A stretch of DNA of 64,000 nucleotides from Polytrichum commune (Eukaryota; Streptophyta; Polytrichopsida; Polytrichales; Polytrichaceae), in NCBI GenBank assembly GCA_950295325.1, contig OX485806.1:44821169-44885168 (forward strand), in the 5' to 3' direction. Positions 47,001 to 61,411 of the stretch are shown here, piece by piece. Within the stretch, counting starts at the first letter, position 1. Each line of letters opens with the position of its first letter. A program made the translations under genes and the position numbers. The notes under the pieces are model-generated. The model searched no databases. It worked only from the letters and a program-made list of their open reading frames with translations, and was not told the origin of the DNA.

Positions 47001-50000
47001 CTCACAAACCTGCAAACCAAGCTTAATATGACCATCTCTAACCACCTAATACCCCTCCCAGTAGCTATCTCGGCACCGACACACCCAAATGAATTTCAAT
47101 CAAACTGCCTCACATATGATTCAGGCCCCTACTTTGTAACTTACAAACATGCAAACTAAACTTAATCAAACCATTTCTAACCATTTCAGACCACCTAAGA
47201 CCCTTAATTTGAAACTCACAAACCTGCAAACTAAGCTTAATATGACAATTTCTAACCACCTAATACCCCTCCCAGTAGCTATCTCGGCACGGAGACATCC
47301 AAATGAAGTTCAATCAAACTGCCTCACATATGATTCAGGCCCCTACTTTGTAACTGACAAACATGCAAACTAAACTTAATCAGACCATTTCTAACCATTT
47401 CAGACCACCTAAGACCCTTAATTTGAAACTCACAAACCTGCAAACTAAGCTTAATATGACAATTTCTAACCACCTAATACCCCTCCCAGTAGTTATCTTG
47501 TCACGGAGACACCCAAATGAAGTTCAATCAAACTGCCTCACATTTGATTCAGGCCCCTATTTTCTAACTTACAAACATGCAAACTAAACTTAATCACACC
47601 ATTTCTAACCATTTGAGACCAGGTAAGACCTCTAATTTCAAACTCACAAACCTGCAAACTAAGCTTAATATGACAATTTCTAACGACCTAATAGCCCTCC
47701 CAGTAGCTATCTTAGCACGGAGACACCCAAATGAAGTTCAATCAAACTGCCTCACATATGATTCAGGCCCCTACTTTCTAACTTACAAACATGTAAACTG
47801 AACTTAATCACACCATTTCTAACCATTTCAGACCACCTAAGACCCCTAATTTCAAACTCACAAACCTGCAAACCAAGCTTAATATGACCATCTCTAACCA
47901 CCTAATACCCCTCCCAGTAGCTATCTCGGCACCGAGACACCCAAATGAATTTCAATCAAACTGCCTCACATATGATTCAGGCCCCTACTTTGTAACTTAC
48001 AAACATGCAAACTAAGCTTAATCAGACCATTTCTAACCATTTGAGACCACCTAAGACCCCTAATTTCAAACTCACAAACCTGCAAACTAAGCTTAATATG
48101 ACATTTTCTAACCACCTAATACCCCTCCCAGTAGTTATCTCGGCACGGAGACACCCAAATGAAGTTCAATCAAACTGCCTCACATATGATTAAGGCCCCT
48201 ACTTTCTAAATTACAAACATGCAAACTAAGCTTAATCAGACCATTTCTAACCATTTCAGACCACCTAAGACCCCTAATTTCAAACTCCCAAACCTGCAAA
48301 CTAAGCTTAATATGACAATTTCTAACCACCTAATAGCCCTCCCAGTAGCTATCTCGGCACGGAGACACCCAAATGAAGTTCAATCAAACTGCCTCACATT
48401 TGATTCAGGCCCCTACTTTGTAACTGACAAACATGCAAACTAAACTTAATCAGACCATTTCTAACCATTTCAGACCACCTAAGACCCTTAATTTGAAACT
48501 CACAAACCTGCAAACTAAGCTTAATATGACAATTTCTAACCACCTAATACCCCTCCCAGTAGCTCTCTCGGCACGGAGACATCCAAATGAAGTTCAATCA
48601 AACTGCCTCACATATGATTCAGGCCCCTACTTTGTAATTGACAAACATGCAAACTAAACTTAATCAGACCATTTCTAACCATTTCAGACCACCTAAGACC
48701 CTTAATTTGAACTCACAAACCTGCAAACTAAGCTTAATATGACAATTTCTAACCACCTAATACCCCTCCCAGTAGTTATCTTGTCACGGAGACACCCAAA
48801 TGAAGTTCAATCAAACTGCCTCACATTTGATTCAGGCCCCTAGTTTCTAACTTACAAACATGCAAACTAAACTTAATCAGACCATTTCTAACCATTTGAG
48901 ACCACCTAAGACCCCTAATTTCAAACTCACAAACCTGCAAACTAAGCTTAATATGACAATTTCTAACGACCTAATAGCCCTCCCAGTAGCTATCTTAGCA
49001 CGGAGACACCCAAATGAAGTTCAATCAAACTGCCTCACATATGATTCAGGCCCCTACTTTCTAACTTACAAACATGTAAACTGAACTTAATCACACCATT
49101 TCTAACCATTTCAGACCACCTAAGACCCCTAATTTCAAACTCACAAACCTGCAAACCAAGCTTAATATGACCATCTCTAACCACCTAATACCCCTCCCAG
49201 TAGCTATCTCGGCACCGACACACCCAAATGAATTTCAATCAAACTGCCTCACATATGATTCAGGCCCCTACTTTGTAACTTACAAACATGCAAACTAAAC
49301 TTAATCAAACCATTTCTAACCATTTCAGACCACCTAAGACCCTTAATTTGAAACTCACAAACCTGCAAACTAAGCTTAATATGACAATTTCTAACCACCT
49401 AATACCCCTCCCAGTAGCTATCTCGGCACGGAGACATCCAAATGAAGTTCAATCAAACTGCCTCACATATGATTCAGGCCCCTACTTTGTAACTGACAAA
49501 CATGCAAACTAAACTTAATCAGACCATTTCTAACCATTTCAGACCACCTAAGACCCTTAATTTGAAACTCACAAACCTGCAAACTAAGCTTAATATGACA
49601 ATTTCTAACCACCTAATACCCCTCCCAGTAGTTATCTTGTCACGGAGACACCCAAATGAAGTTCAATCAAACTGCCTCACATTTGATTCAGGCCCCTATT
49701 TTCTAACTTACAAACATGCAAACTAAACTTAATCACACCATTTCTAACCATTTGAGACCAGGTAAGACCTCTAATTTCAAACTCACAAACCTGCAAAGTA
49801 AGCTTAATATGACAATTTCTAACGACCTAATAGCCCTCCCAGTAGCTATCTTAGCACGGAGACACCCAAATGAAGTTCAATCAAACTGCCTCACATATGA
49901 TTCAGGCCCCTACTTTCTAACTTACAAACATGTAAACTGAACTTAATCACACCATTTCTAACCATTTCAGACCACCTAAGACCCCTAATTTCAAACTCAC

Positions 50001-53000
50001 AAACCTGCAAACCAAGCTTAATATGACCATCTCTAACCACCTAATACCCCTCCCAGTAGCTATCTCGGCACCGAGACACCCAAATGAATTTCAATCAAAC
50101 TGCCTCACATATGATTCAGGCCCCTACTTTGTAACTTACAAACATGCAAACTAAGCTTAATCAGACCATTTCTAACCATTTGAGACCACCTAAGACCCCT
50201 AATTTCAAACTCACAAACCTGCAAACTAAGCTTAATATGACATTTTCTAACCACCTAATACCCCTCCCAGTAGTTATCTCGGCACGGAGACACCCAAATG
50301 AAGTTCAATCAAACTGCCTCACATATGATTAAGGCCCCTACTTTCTAAATTACAAACATGCAAACTAAGCTTAATCAGACCATTTCTAACCATTTCAGAC
50401 CACCTAAGACCCCTAATTTCAAACTCCCAAACCTGCAAACTAAGCTTAATATGACAATTTCTAACCACCTAATAGCCCTCCCAGTAGCTATCTCGGCACG
50501 GAGACACCCAAATGAAGTTCAATCAAACTGCCTCACATTTGATTCAGGCCCCTACTTTGTAACTGACAAACATGCAAACTAAACTTAATCAGACCATTTC
50601 TAACCATTTCAGACCACCTAAGACCCTTAATTTGAAACTCACAAACCTGCAAACTAAGCTTAATATGACAATTTCTAACCACCTAATACCCCTCCCAGTA
50701 GCTCTCTCGGCACGGAGACATCCAAATGAAGTTCAATCAAACTGCCTCACATATGATTCAGGCCCCTACTTTGTAACTGACAAACATGCAAACTAAACTT
50801 AATCAGACCATTTCTAACCATTTCAGACCACCTAAGACCCTTAATTTGAACTCACAAACCTGCAAACTAAGCTTAATATGACAATTTCTAACCACCTAAT
50901 ACCCCTCCCAGTAGTTATCTTGTCACGGAGACACCCAAATGAAGTTCAATCAAACTGCCTCACATTTGATTCAGGCCCCTAGTTTCTAACTTACAAACAT
51001 GCAAACTAAACTTAATCACACCATTTCTAACCATTTGAGACCACCTAAGACCCCTAATTTCAAACTCCCAAACCTGCAAACTAAGCTTAATATGACAATT
51101 TCTAACGACCTAATAGCCCTCCCAGTAGCTATCTTAGCACGGAGACACCCAAATGAAGTTCAATCAAACTGCCTCACATATGATTCAGGCCCCTACTTTC
51201 TAACTTACAAACATGTAAACTGAACTTAATCACACCATTTCTAACCATTTCAGACCACCTAAGACCCCTAATTTCAAACTCACAAACCTGCAAACCAAGC
51301 TTAATATGACCATCTCTAACCACCTAATACCCCTCCCAGTAGCTATCTCGGCACGGAGACACCCAAATGAAGTTCAATCAAACTGCCTCACATATGATTC
51401 AAACCCTTACTTTCTCACTTACAAACATGCAAACTAAGCTAAATCAGACCATTTCTAACCATTTCAGACCACCTAAGACTCCTAATTTCAAACTCACAAA
51501 CCTGCAAACCAAGCATAATATGACCATCTCTAACCACCTAATACCCCTCCCAGTAGCTATCTCGGCACGGAGACACCCAAATGAAGTTCAATCAAACTGC
51601 CTCACATTTGATTCAGGCCCCTACTTTGTAACTGACAAACATGCAAACTAAACTTAATCAGACCATTTCTAACCATTTCAGACCACCTAAGACCCTTAAT
51701 TTGAAACTCACAAACCTGCAAACTAAGCTTAATATGACAATTTCTAACCACCTAATACCCCTCCCAGTAGCTCTCTCGGCACGGAGACATCCAAATGAAG
51801 TTCAATCAAACTGCCTCACATATGATTCAGGCCCCTACTTTGTAACTGACAAACATGCAAACTAAACTTAATCAGACCATTTCTAACCATTTCAGACCAC
51901 CTAAGACCCTTAATTTGAACTCACAAACCTGCAAACTAAGCTTAATATGACAATTTCTAACCACCTAATACCCCTCCCAGTAGTTATCTTGTCACGGAGA
52001 CACCCAAATGAAGTTCAATCAAACTGCCTCACATTTGATTCAGGCCCCTAGTTTCTAACTTACAAACATGCAAACTAAACTTAATCACACCATTTCTAAC
52101 CATTTGAGACCACCTAAGACCCCTAATTTCAAACTCCCAAACCTGCAAACTAAGCTTAATATGACAATTTCTAACGACCTAATAGCCCTCCCAGTAGCTA
52201 TCTTAGCACGGAGACACCCAAATGAAGTTCAATCAAACTGCCTCACATATGATTCAGGCCCCTACTTTCTAACTTACAAACATGTAAACTGAACTTAATC
52301 ACACCATTTCTAACCATTTCAGACCACCTAAGACCCCTAATTTCAAACTCACAAACCTGCAAACCAAGCTTAATATGACCATCTCTAACCACCTAATACC
52401 CCTCCCAGTAGCTATCTCGGCACGGAGACACCCAAATGAAGTTCAATCAAACTGCCTCACATATGATTCAAACCCTTACTTTCTCACTTACAAACATGCA
52501 AACTAAGCTAAATCAGACCATTTCTAACCATTTCAGACCACCTAAGACTCCTAATTTCAAACTCACAAACCTGCAAACCAAGCATAATATGACCATCTCT
52601 AACCACCTAATACCCCTCCCAGTAGCTATCTCGGCACGGAGACACCCAAATGAAGTTCAATCAAACTGCCTCACATATGATTCAAACCCTTACTTTCTCA
52701 CTTACAAACATGCAAACTAAGCTAAATCAGACCATTTCTAACCATTTCAGACCACCTAAGACTCCTAATTTCAAACTCACAAACCTGCAAACTAAGCTTA
52801 ATATGACAATTTCTAACCACCTAATACCCCTCCCAGTAGCTATCTCGGCACGGAGACATCCAAATGAAGTTCAATCAAACTGCCTCACATATGATTCAGG
52901 CCCCTACTTTGTAACTGACAAACATGCAAACTAAACTTAATCACACCATTTCTAACCATTTCAGACCACCTAAGACCCTTAATTTGAAACTCACAAACCT

Positions 53001-56000
53001 GCAAACTAAGCTTAATATGACAATTTCTAACCACCTAATACCCCTCCCAGTAGTTATCTTGTCACGGAGACACCCAAATGAAGTTCAATCAAACTGCCTC
53101 ACATTTGATTCAGGCCCCTACTTTCTAACTTACAAACATGCAAACTAAACTTAATCACACCATTTCTAACCATTTGAGACCAGGTAAGACCTCTAATTTC
53201 AAACTCACAAACCTGCAAAGTAAGCTTAATATGACAATTTCTAACGACCTAATAGCCCTCCCAGTAGCTATCTTAGCACGGAGACACCCAAATGAAGTTC
53301 AATCAAACTGCCTCACATATGATTCAGGCCCCTACTTTCTAACTTACAAACATGTAAACTGAACTTAATCACACCATTTCTAACCATTTCAGACCACCTA
53401 AGACCCCTAATTTCAAACTCACAAACCTGCAAACCAAGCATAATATGACCATCTCTAACCACCTAATACCCCTCCCAGTAGCTATCTCGGCACCGACACA
53501 CCCAAATGAATTTCAATCAAACTGCCTCACATATGATTCAGGCCCCTACTTTGTAACTTACAAACATGCAAACTAAGCTTAATCAGACCATTTCTAACCA
53601 TTTGAGACCACCTAAGACCCCTAATTTCAAACTCACAAACCTGCAAAGTAAGCTTAATATGACAATTTCTAACCACCTAATAGCCCTCCCAGTAGCTATC
53701 TCGGCACGGAGACACCCAAATGAAGTTCAATCAAACTGCCTCACATTTGATTCAGGCCCCTACTTTGTAACTGACAAACATGCAAACTAAACTTAATCAG
53801 ACCATTTCTAACCATTTCAGACCACCTAAGACCCTTAATTTGAAACTCACAAACCTGCAAACTAAGCTTAATATGACAATTTCTAACCACCTAATACCCC
53901 TCCCAGTAGCTATCTCGGCACGGAGACATCCAAATGAAGTTCAATCAAACTGCCTCACATATGATTCAGGGCCCTACTTTGTAACTGACAAACATGCAAA
54001 CTAAACTTAATCAGACCATTTCTAACCATTTCAGACCACCTAAGACCCTTAATTTGAACTCACAAACCTGCAAACTAAGCTTAATATGACAATTTCTAAC
54101 CACCTAATACCCCTCCCAGTAGTTATCTTGTCACGGAGACACCCAAATGAAGTTCAATCAAACTGCCTCACATTTGATTCAGGCCCCTAGTTTCTAACTT
54201 ACAAACATGCAAACTAAACTTAATCACACCATTTCTAACCATTTGAGACCACCTAAGACCCCTAATTTCAAACTCCCAAACCTGCAAACTAAGCTTAATA
54301 TGACAATTTCTAACGACCTAATAGCCCTCCCAGTAGCTATCTTAGCACGGAGACACCCAAATGAAGTTCAATCAAACTGCCTCACATATGATTCAGGCCC
54401 CTACTTTCTAACTTACAAACATGTAAACTGAACTTAATCACACCATTTCTAACCATTTCAGACCACCTAAGACCCCTAATTTCAAACTCACAAACCTGCA
54501 AACCAAGCTTAATATGACCATCTCTAACCACCTAATACCCCTCCCAGTAGCTATCTCGGCACGGAGACACCCAAATGAAGTTCAATCAAACTGCCTCACA
54601 TATGATTCAAACCCTTACTTTCTCACTTACAAACATGCAAACTAAGCTAAATCAGACCATTTCTAACCATTTCAGACCACCTAAGACTCCTAATTTCAAA
54701 CTCACAAACCTGCAAACCAAGCATAATATGACCATCTCTAACCACCTAATACCCCTCCCAGTAGCTATCTCGGCACGGAGACACCCAAATGAAGTTCAAT
54801 CAAACTGCCTCACATATGATTCAAACCCTTACTTTCTCACTTACAAACATGCAAACTAAGCTAAATCAGACCATTTCTAACCATTTCAGACCACCTAAGA
54901 CTCCTAATTTCAAACTCACAAACCTGCAAACTAAGCTTAATATGACAATTTCTAACCACCTAATACCCCTCCCAGTAGCTATCTCGGCACGGAGACATCC
55001 AAATGAAGTTCAATCAAACTGCCTCACATATGATTCAGGCCCCTACTTTGTAACTGACAAACATGCAAACTAAACTTAATCACACCATTTCTAACCATTT
55101 CAGACCACCTAAGACCCTTAATTTGAAACTCACAAACCTGCAAACTAAGCTTAATATGACAATTTCTAACCACCTAATACCCCTCCCAGTAGTTATCTTG
55201 TCACGGAGACACCCAAATGAAGTTCAATCAAACTGCCTCACATTTGATTCAGGCCCCTACTTTCTAACTTACAAACATGCAAACTAAACTTAATCACACC
55301 ATTTCTAACCATTTCAGACCACCTAAGACTCCTAATTTCAAACTCACAAACCTGCAAACCAAGCATAATATGACCATCTCTAACCACCTAATACCCCTCC
55401 CAGTAGTTATCTCGGCACGGAGACACCCAAATGAAGTTCAATCAAACTGCCTCACATATGATTCAGGCCCCTACTTTGTAACTTACAAACATGCAAACTA
55501 AACTTAATCACACCATTTCTAACCATTTCAGACCACCTAAGACCCCTAATTTCAAACTCACAAACCTGCAAACTAAGCTTAATATGACCATTTCTAACCA
55601 CCTAATACCCCTCCCAGTAGTTATCTCGCCACGGAGACACCCAAATGAAGTTCAATCAAACTGCCTCACATTTGATTGAGGCCCCTACTTTCTAACTTAC
55701 AAACATGCACACTAAGCTTAATCAGACCATTTCTAACCATTTGAGACCACCTAAGACCCCTAATTTCAAACTCACAAACCTGCAAACTAAGCTTAATATG
55801 ACCATTTCTAACCACCTAATACCCCTCCCAATAGCTATCTCGGCACGGAGACACCCAAATGAAGTTCAATCAAACTGCCTCACATATGATTCAAACCCTT
55901 ACTTTCTCACTTACAAACATGCAAACTAAGCTTAATCAGACCATTTCTAACCATTTCAGACCACCTAAGACTCCTAATTTCAAACTCACAAACCTGCAAA

Positions 56001-57690
56001 CCAAGCTTAATATGACCATCTCTAACCACCTAATACCCCTCCCAGTAGCTATCTCGGCACGGAGACACCCAAATGAAGTTCAATCAAACTGCCTCACATA
56101 TGATTCAGGCCCCTACTTTGTAACTTACAAACATGCAAACTAAACTTAATCACACCATTTCTAACCATTTCAGACCACCTAAGACCCCTAATTTCAAACT
56201 CACAAACCTGCAAACTAAGCTTAATATGACATTTTCTAACCACCTAATACCCCTCCCAGTAGTTATCTCGCCACGGAGACACCCAAATGAAGTTCAATCA
56301 AACTGCCTCACATTTGATTGAGGCCCCTACTTTCTAACTTACAAACATGCACACTAAGCTTAATCAGACCATTTCTAACCATTTGAGACCACCTAAGACC
56401 CCTAATTTCAAACTCACAAACCTGCAAACTAAGCTTAATATGACCATTTCTAACCACCTAATACCCCTCCCAATAGCTATCTCGGCACGGAGACACCCAA
56501 ATGAAGTTCAATCAAACTGCCTCACATATGATTCAAACCCTTACTTTCTCACTTACAAACATGCAAACTAAGCTTTATCAGACCATTTCTAACCATTTGA
56601 GACTACCTCAGACCCTAATTTCAAACTCACAAACCTGCAAACTTAGCATAATATGACAATTTCTAACCACCGAATACCCCTCCCAGTAGTTATCTCGGCA
56701 CGGAGACACCCAAATGAAGTTCAATGTAACTGCCTCACATTTGATTCAGGCCGCTACTTTCTAAGTTACAAACATGCAAACTAAGCTTAATCATACCATT
56801 TCTAACCATTTGAGACCACCTAAGACCCCTAATTTCAAACTCACAAACCTGCAAACTAAGCTTAATATGACCATCTCTAACCACCTAATACCCCTCCCAG
56901 TAGTTATCTCGGCACGGAGACACCCAAATGAAGTTCAATCTAACTACCTCACATTTGATTGAGGCCCCTTGTTTCTAACTTACAAACATGCAAACTAAGC
57001 TTAATCAGACCATTTCTAACCATTTGAGACCACCTAAGACCCCTAATTTCAAACTCATAAACCTGCAAACTAAGCTTAATATGACCATTTCTAACCACCT
57101 AATACCCCTCCCAATAGCTATCTCGGCACGGAGACACCCAAATGAAGTTCAATCAAACTGCCTCACATATGATTCAGGCCCGTACTTTCTAAGTTACAAA
57201 CATGCAAAGTAAGCTTAATCAGACCATTTCTAACTAATTCAGACCACCTAAGACCCCTAATTTCAAACTCACAAACCTGCAAACTAAGCTTAATATGACA
57301 ATTTCTAACCACCTAATACCCCTCCCAGTAGTTATCTCGCCACGGAGACACCCAAATGAAGTTCAATCAAACTGCCTCACATATGATTCAAACCCTTACT
57401 TTCTCACTTACAAACATGCAAAGTAAGCTTAATCAGACCATTTCTAACCATTTGAGACCACCTATGACCCCTAATTTCAAACTCACAAACCTGCAAACTA
57501 AGCTCAATATGACAATTTCTAACCACCTAATAGCCCTTCCAGTAGCTATGTCGGCACCGAGACACCCAAATGAATTTCATTCTAATTGCCTCACATTTGA
57601 TTCAGACCCCTACTTTCTAACTTACAAACCTGCAAACTAAGCCTAATCAGAACATTTCTAACCACCTAATACCCCTCACCTGATAACTCA
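44066..57690. repeat. 214-bp satellite array, right block (about 64 monomers)
   Basis: Same monomer as 19562-28508 in the same orientation. It starts mid-monomer after the gypsy LTR with AGTTATCTCGGCACGGAGAC and ends near 57690 with CCACCTAATACCCCTCACC. Variants include monomers with CCCTTAATTTGAAACTC and a 1-bp-short form with TTAATTTGAACTC. Two consecutive monomers (44795-45019 and 45009-45233) encode identical translations, a sign of very recent duplication. Confidence 0.95.
46800..55290. repeat. Higher-order repeat in right satellite: 2139-bp (10-monomer) and 1069-bp (5-monomer) periods
   Basis: Matching variant monomers: 47149/49288, 47363/49502, 47577/49716, 48005/50144, 48219/50358 and 48433/50572 at 2139 bp; 50999/52068 and 51367/52436 at 1069 bp; 52068/54207, 52650/54789 and 52924/55063 at 2139 bp. 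The period is 10 x 214 minus 1 because one monomer per block carries the 1-bp deletion, which serves as a tag for the copied blocks. Confidence 0.85.
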
Positions 57691-57959
57691 TTTTACTACT
57701 TGAATTTCTGTATGGCTATTATGAACCATATCCCAAGCATATACAAATCTTGTACAAGGTATGCATGCCTATAATGGACACTTCTAACTTCACGTGCACT
57801 TCTGGCTGCTGGATGGGAGTACAAATTGTCTCATCCATTTAGCATTTGTGTATCATGAAGATTGTTGTTCCATGTGTCAAAATCAGAGTTGAGATGCAAA
57901 AATTATAAGAGGTAAAAAAGAAGATTCTTCTTTCGCTTAAAATGATCACGTCGCTTAAA
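57691..57959. other. Unique spacer between satellite and gene B
   Basis: Non-repetitive, AT-rich. It is immediately downstream of gene B's last recognised exon, so it could hold a terminal exon or 3' UTR; no motif was seen. Confidence 0.4.
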
Positions 57960-60941
57960 TTATAATATGAAAATAAAAATCGTTAATGTTGGCATAACAA
58001 ATAAAAGAAAAAATACCTTAATCATGAAGTTTTTTAAGTCTTTGTAATTAGAGGTGTAGTCATCTGAGCTACCGCCAAGGACTTCCATCATGGAGGCATT
58101 GAGAATGAGCTCGTCAATTTGGCTTTCGTTCTCCTCTCCCAAATAAAAAACAGGACTCAACTGGTCGTATGAAGAATCCCGCTTTGTACCTCGGGAAAAA
58201 GTAGGAGCTTGAGATCCAAAATCATTAGTCGAGCTTGGAGAAACAAAACTTTTACCTTCTGGCTCAGAATGGGGGTTCATTTTTCTTTTTCCCCCTCATG
58301 CTAGTCTTCTCCAATGACTTCTGAAGTTTTTCCATCTCTTTCTGTGCCGCTTTCTCCTCTGCTTCCTTTACTCTAAGCACCTTCTTCCTATCCTCTTCAA
58401 GACGTTGCGAAAGGGCCTTTGCCTTCTCATGCTCGTCTTCTATGCCCTGTAAGTCAACCATCTCAACACCAGATTCTCCAACTGCCTCCCTTGACTTCCT
58501 AAGTTCAGTTTCAAAGGAAAGAGTGAAACTAGGAGCACAGTCGAGGTACCAACCACCTCCTGTGAGATGTGAGGTTGACCACGTACGCTGTTGATTTGCT
58601 GAGAAATGCACGTTGAGTTAGACCTGTCCAGCCATGCAGAGAGAAATATGGGAAGATCTTATTTTGTTATTGCTCTTTTTGCAAGGAGCTCGTATTTGAA
58701 ATACCTGCGGGTAAGACACAACTCATCATTATATACCTTGCAATGGAAATAACTGTCATGTGAAAAACCAAAATACTATGCCAAATATAAGAGAGTACTA
58801 GTAGTTAAAGGAGAAAACGCACCGAAAGAGTACTCTTCGCACAATTAAGTCAGTCCCGTTAAATCCCACAAATTTGAGAGTTTTGTTAAAAACCTCCTGC
58901 CCTCGGAAGAAGGTGGGAAACGCATTGTCCCATAATTTCATTCTACAGTCCTCGATGTATGCAGCCAAGGTCAAGGGCTCGCTGGGTATATCAAAGTTGA
59001 TAGCCAGTATGTCTTGGCGCAAAGTGTCTTCAAAGATAATGGAAGCCTGATCGGATATCTGTAGAAACAGAGTGAGCAAGGCCGAGAGCAAGAATGAAAA
59101 CAAAACTGATTCATATATTGAAATCAGAGTGAGCAAGACCAAGAGAAAGGCTGAATTAATGTAAGTGCTCAAATCAGGTCACACATAACTAAAGGGTACA
59201 TAGGGGGATATGTACTCACTCCTTCCCAAAAACATGCCTTGGATAGGAATGCCTGCAATTTCTCCTTGTTGGTGGGCTTGGTTGGCAGTTTGCGGGCCTC
59301 ACGGGTTGATGCAGAGGAATTGAAATATTCCAACCATTTGATTTTAGAAACGGGTGATGCTTTTGCAGTAGCGATCAACTGCAATTTCTTTAAGTTGAGC
59401 TCCAGTGTAATTGAGTTAAGAGTATAGTGACGCGCAATCTGTGAACCATAGAGCAATATATTAGAATCATGGAGTTGATTGAATTACTTGAGGAATGAAA
59501 AATGGGTCTTAAAGTAGTGGGCATACCTCTCGAAGCCATCCATCTGTCAACTATGGGTTTGCCACACAAACTAGTTTTGACGTTTTCTTATGAAGTGCCT
59601 CGGCTCTCTTTGAAGTAGCTACCTTCATGGCGGCTTCTTTCTCAGCAGCACACACCTCTCCATCCGTTTGTTCAACAAGTTGACAAACACCCTCATGTGC
59701 AGCTTGTGCCAATTCGTGCTGCAAAGGGATTACCTTAGTTAGTTTGTCATCAAGATGATGAAATAGATCAAGAGCAATATAATGTTGAAATAGATAACAA
59801 GAAGGAAAGACGTATGCATATGAAATTTTGACATCCAGAGCTAGTGTAGAAACTATATCTTGGTCCCAAGATTCAACAATTGATATCTGGCCAAAACAAA
59901 AAGTAACACAGGCGGTTTTTATACATGAGCAGAGCAGCTTAGTCTAATAACCCAAATTTCCCACTTCCAATCAAACGGAAACAGAAAGAATAAAAAAAAA
60001 ATAGAGATCATACCTAGAATACGAAGTTCGTAAAAACATGTAGATTTAATGAATACCACGTCTTCTTCCTATTTTGAGAATTCTTGCACCTTTTAATGTC
60101 CGTTGGAGTCAATATGTCTTGGTACTGTTCGAGCGGCATAAGTCCATATTTTTGCACCCTAAATAGAGTGTGAACTGTGTTGGTCTTGACGTGAGAGTCT
60201 TCAGTATCTCTACAATCAACAATCATAGAGTAAAGATTAGCACATCATAATATTTGTAGATTCAAAGTAGTGTACATAGATGAAAACATTACATAATGAA
60301 AACTTACTTGTTGATGCTATGCATAACTTGCATAACAACACCAATTTTCCCCTTCGTGTCAAGTAGGATGTTGTCCACCGAACAATGCCAGGCCTCTCCG
60401 GTTTTGTGAAGTCTTTGAATATGATTGAGCCAAGTCTGCCGCCTATGGTTTTTGTCACAAACAAAGAACATCAAATTTTTAAAATTTGCTAGCTCCGGAA
60501 CGGATTGAAGAAAGGAGTTGAATTCTTCATTTTTGGCACTCCAAATGGGACCCTACGATGTCTTATGCGCTTCAGTCACCTCATGTGTTTTGCCTTCTTC
60601 ATCCGTTATTGTGACATAAAATACTGAGGCACCCTCTCTATACCCATGGACAAACTTCTGCTCCAATTAAGCAAGATCATTTGAGAGAGTGGCCTCACCA
60701 TAGGCATGGCCAACATTCTGCACAACGGAATATGGAACCTTGAGGAATTCAGGGGTTGGACTCTCAGTCGAGAAATCGTGGCAACGGAGTTAAGTTTCTG
60801 TCGAGTCCTGATATCATCTTCATCACCTTCATATGGATCTCTATCTCCAAGCCCCTCTTCATCTTCATCTTGCCTCTCTTCAGAATTTTCCATAGAAACC
60901 TGAGAAACACCAGGAACAATATCCTTTGCGTTGTTCACAAC
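57960..60941 (-). pseudogene. Gene B: paralogue of gene A, broken, first exon missing
   Basis: Exons on the minus strand: 60941-60308, 60209-60014, 59718-59527, 59438-59220, 59058-58823 and 58704 to about 58000, with GT/AG borders at positions matching gene A. Parallels include SRFHIPLCRM with SRFSIPLCRL, TWYSLNLHVF with TWYSLTLDVF, KACFWEG with KASFWAQ, and RMKLWDNAF with RLILWDKAF. The GNHR motif of gene A reads KNHR here. The last exon encodes a Lys/Glu-rich coiled-coil-like helix (EEDRKKVLRVKEAEEKAAQ) and a polar tail. Breaks: TAA 60669-60667, TAG 60555-60553, TAG 60016-60014, TAG 59553-59551, a TAA early in the last exon, and frame changes near 58600 and 58270. Upstream of 60941 the sequence soon becomes satellite, and no match to gene A exon 1 is seen. 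Confidence 0.6.
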
Positions 60942-61040
60942 CTGCAGGTTCGATACTTTCTATGTGTAAACAAGTTATACATCGTATAACAACATTTCAT
61001 TGAAAATCGGGCCGGCATTGCTAATACATCGCATAATGTA

Positions 61041-61330
61041 TACCATACATGCAAACCAAGCTTAATATGACCATTTCATACCACCTAAGACCCCTAATTT
61101 CTAACTCACAAACCTGCAAACTAAGCTTAATATGACAATTTCTAACCACCTAATACCCCTCCTTGCAGCTGTTTCGGGACCGAGACTCCCGAATGAAGTT
61201 AAAACTAACTGCCCCACATATGATTCACACCCCTAATCTCTAACTCAGAAACATGCAAACTAAGCTTAATCAGACCATTTCTAACCACCTAATACCCCTC
61301 CTTGCAGCTGTCTCGGTCCCGAGACACTCA
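61041..61330. repeat. Diverged 214-bp satellite monomers at the 5' side of gene B
   Basis: Recognisable blocks are ATGCAAACCAAGCTTAATAT, ACCACCTAAGACCCCTAATT and CACATATGATTCACACCCCT. In place of the array form CTCGGCACGGAGAC, these carry GGGACCGAGAC or TGTCTCGG / CCGAGACA around TC (61309-61326), which is palindromic. They look older than the main arrays. Confidence 0.85.
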
Positions 61331-61411
61331 TACTCACAACTAGGAAATCATTTCAGACCTATCTATCCTCATATCATAATACACTTTTTACACACAAATT
61401 TGTTCCAAAAA

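Noticed and set aside
19675-57640. Dozens of 60-94-codon open frames with near-identical translations
   Set aside because: They recur every 214 bp with the satellite and shift frame between monomers; no start context or independent conservation. They are a by-product of the repeat.
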